Part shown: positions 6,212 through 13,672 of the stretch, piece after piece
Layout of the letters: each line of letters begins with the position of its first letter
How positions within the stretch are numbered: position 1 is the stretch's first letter
Source of the DNA: Betaproteobacteria bacterium UBA2293
GTDB taxonomy: Bacteria > Pseudomonadota > Gammaproteobacteria > Burkholderiales > Rhodocyclaceae
Direction: 5' to 3'
Assembly (NCBI GenBank): GCA_002345845.1
Contig: DDWF01000118.1
Location: 20,550-34,221 of the forward strand
DNA length: 13,672 nt
Notes under the pieces: model-generated
What the model was told of the DNA's origin: nothing
The model's input: only the letters and a program-made list of their open reading frames with translations
Database searches by the model: none
Translations under genes and position numbers: made by a program

Positions 6212-8004
6212 GCGGACTCCTTCTTATGCCAGTTGGCGTTCTGGGCAATTTTGACAATGGCGTAGAGGGTGGCATACAAGGCCCTCGGGTCGTTGTAGTT
6301 CCCTTGATGGTCATAGCCGAATTCAGTATTGTGCCGGCCAGGGTGGCTTTGCCCGTGGCCGAAGATCAGTTCGACCCCCGGTTTGCTACCCGGCGCGGAC
6401 CCCGCCTGCCAGGGCACCGTACCATCGCCAGGCGAATCGGGGCCGGCGATGCTGAGGCGGGTTCCGTTGGAAAGCCTGATTCCGCCATTCTGGTTGTCCT
6501 TCTCCAGGGTCAAGCCTTGCTGGGGAACCAGAGAGCCTCCGCTGCCCTCCCAGACCACCTGACCGTAGGAATAGTGGTTCTTGTCGGCCATCAGGCCGGA
6601 GTTCAGGACGCCGCCTCGTTTGCTTTTTTCCCCCCGCATGCCTTGGTCACCATAGTGCACGTAGGTCGGGGATTTGTATTTACCTTGGATGGCTCTGTGA
6701 AATTGTTGTACCGAATCAATAAGATCGTCGAGAAACTGGCGCGGACTTGTGTCTCCAGGCATCGACTCTAGTGATGTGCTTGCCGGCGCACTCTCTCCTC
6801 CTGCAGGATTCATCAACCCCTCGTTCTCCCTAGGTACCAAGCCATACCAAGCCGGTGACTTGTAAATTTCACCATAAGGATCGCCGTTCTGCGGCAGGGT
6901 GAGGCCGATGCCCGTGTCCTGATTTTCCGGCATCGCTTTGTCGCGTACCCTTAGCCAAGCCTTGCCATCGTTGTAGTCGGCGGTGGGTAGGAGTTCCATG
7001 CCACCCTGAGCCTGGGTCAGGATGGCGGTCAGGTCGGCCGCGTTGCGCCCAAGGAAGAGTTGTTCAATGCCTTCTGCCCCGGCACGCATCCGTTTGTAGG
7101 TGTCTGGTGCACCGGTGGCCGGCTGGACGCCGTGCGAGACACCTAGAACCTTGTCGCACTGATGGATTTCGGTCAGTGAGCGGCTGACCAATCCGCCCAT
7201 GGAGTGCGTGACGACGATGATTTTTTCAGCCAATGGCCTGACGGGCTTTGTCCGCTTCATCCGGCATGGCTGATCGTCTTTCGTTTCTACTTTGACTTCC
7301 TTGCCTTCGTTGTAATACGGGAGGATGACCTTCTCGATGTAATCCCGTATCGCCGCGCCGGAATCGCGATTGCTTTTCAGCCAGTTGTAGCCGCCGCCCC
7401 AGACATCAAACTGGTAATTGGCGGCATGCAGGATTTCTTCGCGGCTCAGCGCCGCGCCACTTGCCGCCCCCCATTCGGTGGGTGGCTCCTGCCCCTCATT
7501 TCCAGCCCAGGCACGCAGATCAGCTTCGCAGGTCGCTGTATTGAATTTGGCGAGTTCGTTCAGATTGAACTGGAGTTTGGCCATAACCGGATGGTAACTG
7601 GTGCGCAGCACCGTCCCCCAGTTCCTGGCGCGGAGAACGTTTTCGGGCAGCCCGCTGTCTCCCTCGCTGATTGACCCCCGTGGATCGACCTCGGCATCGG
7701 CAGTATTGAGTTCTTTAGCCCGTTGTTCGGTGCTTTTGAAGAGATATTCAAACAGTTGGCCGATGGCATTTGCGGCGCCACGGCCATCCATGTTGGGTGG
7801 TCGCCAGGCGATGGTTGTGCTGCCTAGCTTTTTGAGGTTCGTTCCCATGATGCCGGGAATGAAGAGCACGGGGATGATGCAGGGTTTGCCCAGAATCACC
7901 TTGTCGCGCTGATCGTCCGCTGGTGTCAGCGTGGCTCTGGTAACTTGGTCACCATCAGCCGTGGATACGGTGGTGTGATAAAGCGGGCTTTGGGCAATGC
8001 TCAT
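6208..8004 (-). CDS. tle4: T6SS phospholipase effector, Tle4-like alpha/beta hydrolase
   Basis: The 598-aa product is an alpha/beta hydrolase. PVLFIPGIMGTNL (45-57) is the strand plus oxyanion-hole loop seen in PGAP1/LCAT-type lipases. IIVVTHSMGGLVSR (262-275) is the nucleophile elbow with Ser268 as the catalytic serine. A likely catalytic Asp is in SPGDGTVP (Asp527), and a likely His is in the C-terminal GYDHQGNYND (His566). Tle1-Tle4 effectors carry such a fold and degrade target-cell phospholipids. The Tli4-type immunity gene directly downstream and vgrG directly upstream point to the Tle4 group. It is shorter than P. aeruginosa Tle4 (about 720 aa). The elbow reads T-H-S-M-G, not strict G-x-S-x-G. 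There is no signal peptide, as expected for T6SS cargo. The ATG at 8004 lies 22 nt after the vgrG stop. An ATG at 8021 would hit a stop after three codons. No PAAR or MIX motif is seen, so loading is probably through VgrG. Confidence 0.85.
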   Translation of the reverse strand: MSIAQSPLYHTTVSTADGDQVTRATLTPADDQRDKVILGKPCIIPVLFIPGIMGTNLKKLGSTTIAWRPPNMDGRGAANAIGQLFEYLFKSTEQRAKELNTADAEVDPRGSISEGDSGLPENVLRARNWGTVLRTSYHPVMAKLQFNLNELAKFNTATCEADLRAWAGNEGQEPPTEWGAASGAALSREEILHAANYQFDVWGGGYNWLKSNRDSGAAIRDYIEKVILPYYNEGKEVKVETKDDQPCRMKRTKPVRPLAEKIIVVTHSMGGLVSRSLTEIHQCDKVLGVSHGVQPATGAPDTYKRMRAGAEGIEQLFLGRNAADLTAILTQAQGGMELLPTADYNDGKAWLRVRDKAMPENQDTGIGLTLPQNGDPYGEIYKSPAWYGLVPRENEGLMNPAGGESAPASTSLESMPGDTSPRQFLDDLIDSVQQFHRAIQGKYKSPTYVHYGDQGMRGEKSKRGGVLNSGLMADKNHYSYGQVVWEGSGGSLVPQQGLTLEKDNQNGGIRLSNGTRLSIAGPDSPGDGTVPWQAGSAPGSKPGVELIFGHGQSHPGRHNTEFGYDHQGNYNDPRALYATLYAIVKIAQNANWHKKESA

Positions 8005-8026
8005 GATTACGGTGTTCCCATCTTAT

Positions 8027-11011
8027 TCAGCCAATGATCCGGATATCGATCATTTCGAGAAACTCGCTTTTCTGGACTGGCGTCTTGCCGCTGGCATCGG
8101 TCTTGATCCTGAGCCGGCCACCATCCATGCGGGTGAGCTCTACCGTGCAGTTGGCCAGTGGCTCGCCTGTTGATTCGTTGCGCAGGATATAAGGGTCATC
8201 GAAACTCGTCGTTGGCCACGTATTCATCTCCCGGGAAAGCGAGGTCGGCCCACTAAATTTCTTCTTGTTCGCATGCACCGTAATCACCCCCGGGCACTGC
8301 ACGGTAATCCCGCCGTCGATGGTGATTGACGCCCCGCCCTCCACCGCCAGATGAATCTTCTTCGCCGCCGCGAAGTCGATGTTTGCGCTGACACTGACCA
8401 GTTTCAGTTCCTGCTTCGCCTGAAACTTCATCTCATCGCTCTGCGCCTGCAGGTCGACATCATCCTTGGCGGCGATCAGGCGGATGCCGCAGTTGCCGGT
8501 GCCGGGTTCGATGGCCCCGGCCACCAGGCCGATGGCCTGGCCGGTGTGGATGCGGGTTTTGCCGGCGATGGCGAAGTTACTGTCCTGCCCACTCATGAAA
8601 GTGGTGCATTCGCCATTGGCGAATTGCAGGTTCTGCCCGGCGACGGTGGCGAAGTCGCCACGGGCGGCCTGGATCAGGGCCGGGTCGGTCAGGTGGGGGA
8701 GTTTGCCGTTGCCGGTGGCAATCTTCTTCTCCCCTGCATCGGCCATCGCCTGGGTCTCGTCGGCCCCCTCGACCATGCCGCTGGCGACGATATGCAGGGC
8801 CTTGAGCGGCGCGGCTTTGTCGTCGATGGTGCTCTTCTCGGCGCCGAGGCTGCCGATGGCGACGGCGAGTTTCACCGTCTGGTGGGTGCCGGCGGCCTTG
8901 GACAGGGTGCCGGCCAGGGTGTCGGCCTGCTTGAGCAGCGCCATGGCCGGGGCCATGTCACCCGCCGGGGCGCCCGGGTTGGCGTTGGGCCAGGTGCTCA
9001 TGATCAGGCCACGACCGGCGCGCAGGGCGCCCCAGGCGTCGGTGCGCAGTTCGCCACCGGTGCCGCGGAAGCTACCACGGTAGTTGTCGGCCTGGTGGAT
9101 CAGATGGCCGAGGTTGAGTTCGCTGGCGTGCTGGGTGGATTTGAGCTGCAGTCGCTGCTGCTGGTCGGCGTCGTCCATGACCAACTGGTTGAAGCCGCTG
9201 CCGCCGAATTCCTTGCTCTTGAACCCGGAGAGGGCATCGGCATGGCGATGGCTCTCGGCCGCTGCGCCATGCCAGGCCGGGCTGTGGCCGCCAGCGAGGT
9301 TGCCCTGGCCGCTGGAGCGATGATCGGTGGCCGGGTCAAATACCCCGGTATCGGTTTCACCCGGGTTGCCGCCCGGGGTGGCGGCGACGCCGCCTTCGCC
9401 GCGGCCGTTGTAGAGGGCGCCGAGGACATAGGGGCGATCGATGTCGCCGGCGAGGAAATTGACCAGGACTTCCTGGCCGATTCTCGGCAGCAGTTGCCAG
9501 CCCATGCCGGCGCCGGCCTGACGCTGGATGACGCGGACCCAGGTGGAATCCTGGTCTTCGCGTGAATCGCCTTGCTGCCAGTGGTAGCGGATCTTGATGC
9601 GACCGAATTGGTCGCACCAGATCTCGTCGGCACCGTTGGCCGTGCTTTCGCCATTGGGGCCGACGACGATGGCGCTCATCGGGCCGGGAGCGGTGGGCCG
9701 GGGGTTGAGGCGGGCGCCGGTGTCGTCGACCAGTTGTGGCCGCCAGGGGGTTTCCGCCAGCAGGGCGTCGAAGCTGTTGGCATAGCCGCGTTCAAGGGCC
9801 AGGTTGAGCAGGTCGGCGGCGGGGGACTCGCCGGCGCAGATGACATCGGGCAGCTCGTCCTCATCCAGTTCCCGGAAAAATCCCCCGAAGGGCCGCGCTT
9901 GCAGGCGCTCGGCAAGACTTTGCCGGCTGGCGGCGGTGAGGTTGTTGATGCCGACGTGGCTGACGGCGGTGATGGTGTAGGCCACAGGGGCTGGCTGCGC
10001 GGCCTCCGGATCGTTCGGCAGGCCGACCAGGGCGAGCCGGGTGCCGGCGCTCAGGGTTCTGACTGTGCCGCGACCGAGCCAGGTCCAGGCGCGGGCTTCG
10101 CAGGCTTCCATGGCCAGCCGGGCGTAGCGTTCGGCTTCGGCTGCGCTGGCGAAGGCGTAGGGGCCGGCGTCGTCGTAGGACTCCAGGCGGCGGCTGTGCG
10201 CACCGGCGAAGGCCTGGGTGGTCGGCACGCTGCCAACGACGGTCTTCTTGGCCTTGTAGTCCCAGGCGAGGAAGGTGGTCAGGCCACCGCTCAGGCGCAG
10301 GTGTTGGCCGAAGGCGATCACGCTGTCCTGCTCTTCCTGGGAATCGGCACGATGAAAGCGGATGCCGCCGCTGGTGGCGGAGAGTTGATCTTCCGGCAGG
10401 CTGCGACTGTCTGCGAAGATGATGACGCGATGTCCGCCGGGCGCTTCGTCATCGGCTTCGAGGCGCCAGCCGAGGCCCTCTTCAACAAGCAGGCGCGAGA
10501 TGAAACTCAGGTCGTCTTCGTTGTACTGGACACAATAGCTGCGCGGCCGGGTGTCGGCCAGGAAGGCGTCGACTTCTTCGCTCCACTGCCAGGCGGCGAT
10601 CTGGGCGTAGTCGGCGAGGACGCTTTCGACGATGTGCACCACGGTCTTCTCCTGGAAAACCCGGTGGTGGCGACCACGCGACAACAGCCAGAGCCAGGGG
10701 ACGACGGTCAGCCGGTAGCGGGCGAAACCGCCGTCGGCGCCGAGCGTGATGACGCGGCGGACGTAGCCGCTGCGCTGGTGCCGCCCGCCATCAGCGAGCG
10801 TCGTGGTGAGGGTGAGGGCGCGGCCGATCAGGTCGTCATCGGGGATGAAGGCATCGGTGGAGAGCAGGTCGATGACGTACTCAAAGCCGCCGGAAAGGGC
10901 TTCACGCCCCCACCAGCATTCGACCGCCAGGTCCGGTCCGTTGTCGTCTTGCCAGGTCAGGGAATAGAGGCGCGTGTCGCTGGTAAACAATGTGCTGATC
11001 GATTGCAGCAT
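8027..11011 (-). CDS. vgrG: T6SS spike protein VgrG with DUF2345 and C-terminal transthyretin-like extension
   Basis: The 994-aa protein forms the trimeric tip of the T6SS tube. Domains: gp27-like base (about 1-375, with CVQYNEDDLSFISRLLVEEG at 160-179), gp5 OB-fold (about 440-540, with WCDQFGRIKIRYHW and DIDRPYVLGALYNG), a VgrG middle region with DNYRGSFRGTGGELRTDAWG (642-661), an Ala-rich helical insert (about 680-770), a DUF2345 beta-helix (about 790-915), and a C-terminal extension (about 925-994). The extension, with FDDPYILRNESTGEPL and TDASGKT, looks like the transthyretin-like module that in enteroaggregative E. coli VgrG1 contributes to binding a Tle1 lipase. The ATG at 11011 has AGGAG 8 nt upstream. 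No hcp or tss genes are present, so this is an orphan vgrG whose likely cargo is the adjacent hydrolase. The frame is intact. Confidence 0.95.
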   Translation of the reverse strand: MLQSISTLFTSDTRLYSLTWQDDNGPDLAVECWWGREALSGGFEYVIDLLSTDAFIPDDDLIGRALTLTTTLADGGRHQRSGYVRRVITLGADGGFARYRLTVVPWLWLLSRGRHHRVFQEKTVVHIVESVLADYAQIAAWQWSEEVDAFLADTRPRSYCVQYNEDDLSFISRLLVEEGLGWRLEADDEAPGGHRVIIFADSRSLPEDQLSATSGGIRFHRADSQEEQDSVIAFGQHLRLSGGLTTFLAWDYKAKKTVVGSVPTTQAFAGAHSRRLESYDDAGPYAFASAAEAERYARLAMEACEARAWTWLGRGTVRTLSAGTRLALVGLPNDPEAAQPAPVAYTITAVSHVGINNLTAASRQSLAERLQARPFGGFFRELDEDELPDVICAGESPAADLLNLALERGYANSFDALLAETPWRPQLVDDTGARLNPRPTAPGPMSAIVVGPNGESTANGADEIWCDQFGRIKIRYHWQQGDSREDQDSTWVRVIQRQAGAGMGWQLLPRIGQEVLVNFLAGDIDRPYVLGALYNGRGEGGVAATPGGNPGETDTGVFDPATDHRSSGQGNLAGGHSPAWHGAAAESHRHADALSGFKSKEFGGSGFNQLVMDDADQQQRLQLKSTQHASELNLGHLIHQADNYRGSFRGTGGELRTDAWGALRAGRGLIMSTWPNANPGAPAGDMAPAMALLKQADTLAGTLSKAAGTHQTVKLAVAIGSLGAEKSTIDDKAAPLKALHIVASGMVEGADETQAMADAGEKKIATGNGKLPHLTDPALIQAARGDFATVAGQNLQFANGECTTFMSGQDSNFAIAGKTRIHTGQAIGLVAGAIEPGTGNCGIRLIAAKDDVDLQAQSDEMKFQAKQELKLVSVSANIDFAAAKKIHLAVEGGASITIDGGITVQCPGVITVHANKKKFSGPTSLSREMNTWPTTSFDDPYILRNESTGEPLANCTVELTRMDGGRLRIKTDASGKTPVQKSEFLEMIDIRIIG

Positions 11012-11043
11012 GGCGCGGCTCCTGGGTGACGGACGGACCCGCG

Positions 11044-11072
11044 ATTATCCATTAGGCATTAATCGATGACAA
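11044..11072 (-). promoter_or_regulatory. Sigma-70-like promoter of the vgrG operon
   Basis: On the minus strand, TTGTCA (plus 11067-11072) and GATAAT (plus 11044-11049) each match the consensus at five of six bases and are separated by exactly 17 bp. Transcription would start near 11037, about 25 nt before the vgrG ATG and ahead of its AGGAG. It is the best promoter match in the window and would drive the whole five-gene operon. No sigma-54 element is evident in the short gap. Confidence 0.6.
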
Positions 11073-11120
11073 TGGAAATGTGCAGTAACCAGCCCACGGA
11101 GAGCGCTCGGCGGCAGCGGC

Positions 11121-11126
11121 TATAAT
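11121..11126 (+). promoter_or_regulatory. -10 box of the mfd promoter
   Basis: A perfect TATAAT lies 30 bp upstream of the mfd GTG. No convincing -35 hexamer is found 16-18 bp upstream. The predicted leader is about 25 nt, pyrimidine-rich, and has no Shine-Dalgarno. It is divergent from the vgrG promoter, the two lying back to back in a 145-bp gap. Confidence 0.45.
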
Positions 11127-11156
11127 TCCTCCCCGCCCTCCTCCAACTTGCCCCCA

Positions 11157-13672
<2,516 letters not shown>

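Noticed and set aside
8351..9565. 404-aa open frame on the plus strand opposite vgrG
   Set aside because: It lies fully antisense to an intact vgrG in a G/C-rich region, where antisense frames stay open by composition. The translation is Gly/Ala/Val-rich with no recognisable motif.
9572..11029. 485-aa open frame on the plus strand opposite vgrG
   Set aside because: It is codon-aligned antisense to vgrG; strong third-position G/C bias removes stop codons. There is no family motif or plausible ribosome binding site.
4635..11156. Attachment sites or terminal repeats bounding the T6SS island
   Set aside because: I compared the two boundary gaps by eye and found no shared direct or inverted repeat and no integrase or transposase.

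Overview
The window looks like a high-GC betaproteobacterial chromosome, possibly Rhodocyclales (Dechloromonas/Azonexus-like). That guess rests on the style of the housekeeping proteins and the G/C-rich third codon positions; no database search was run. Conserved single-copy genes (rpsB, map, glnD, mfd) frame a type VI secretion (T6SS) effector module. There are no rRNAs, tRNAs, insertion sequences or CRISPR arrays that I can see, and no gene-free stretch longer than about 190 bases.

Left part (1-4634). The first codons of rpsB (ribosomal protein S2) run off the left edge on the minus strand, behind a roughly 150-nt leader with a strong hairpin. Next, also on the minus strand, is an isolated rfbD (dTDP-4-dehydrorhamnose reductase). 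A short divergent promoter region leads to a plus-strand pair, map (methionine aminopeptidase) and glnD (PII uridylyltransferase), joined by a one-base stop/start overlap.

Middle part (4635-11156). A minus-strand operon is read from 11011 down to 4768: vgrG (994 aa spike with a C-terminal transthyretin-like extension), a Tle4-like alpha/beta-hydrolase phospholipase effector, a Tli4-family immunity protein, a 70-aa protein with a probable signal peptide, and a 111-aa protein with about three membrane segments. After the effector each junction is a 4-base stop/start overlap (ATGA, ATGA, then TTGA), so the last two unrecognised genes are apparently translationally coupled to the effector-immunity pair. 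A good sigma-70-like promoter (TTGTCA, 17 bp, GATAAT) sits just upstream of vgrG. The vgrG-effector-immunity order matches the known vgrG2a-tle4-tli4 locus (PA1511-PA1510-PA1509) of Pseudomonas aeruginosa. No other T6SS structural genes are here, so this is an orphan vgrG island that must use an apparatus encoded elsewhere.

Right part (11157-13672). mfd (transcription-repair coupling factor) starts at a GTG and runs uninterrupted off the right edge; about the last quarter is missing.

The part most likely to be undescribed is the tail of the T6SS operon: an immunity protein with no visible signal peptide, followed by two small overlapping genes for a secreted and a membrane protein. These could be extra immunity or membrane-protection factors.
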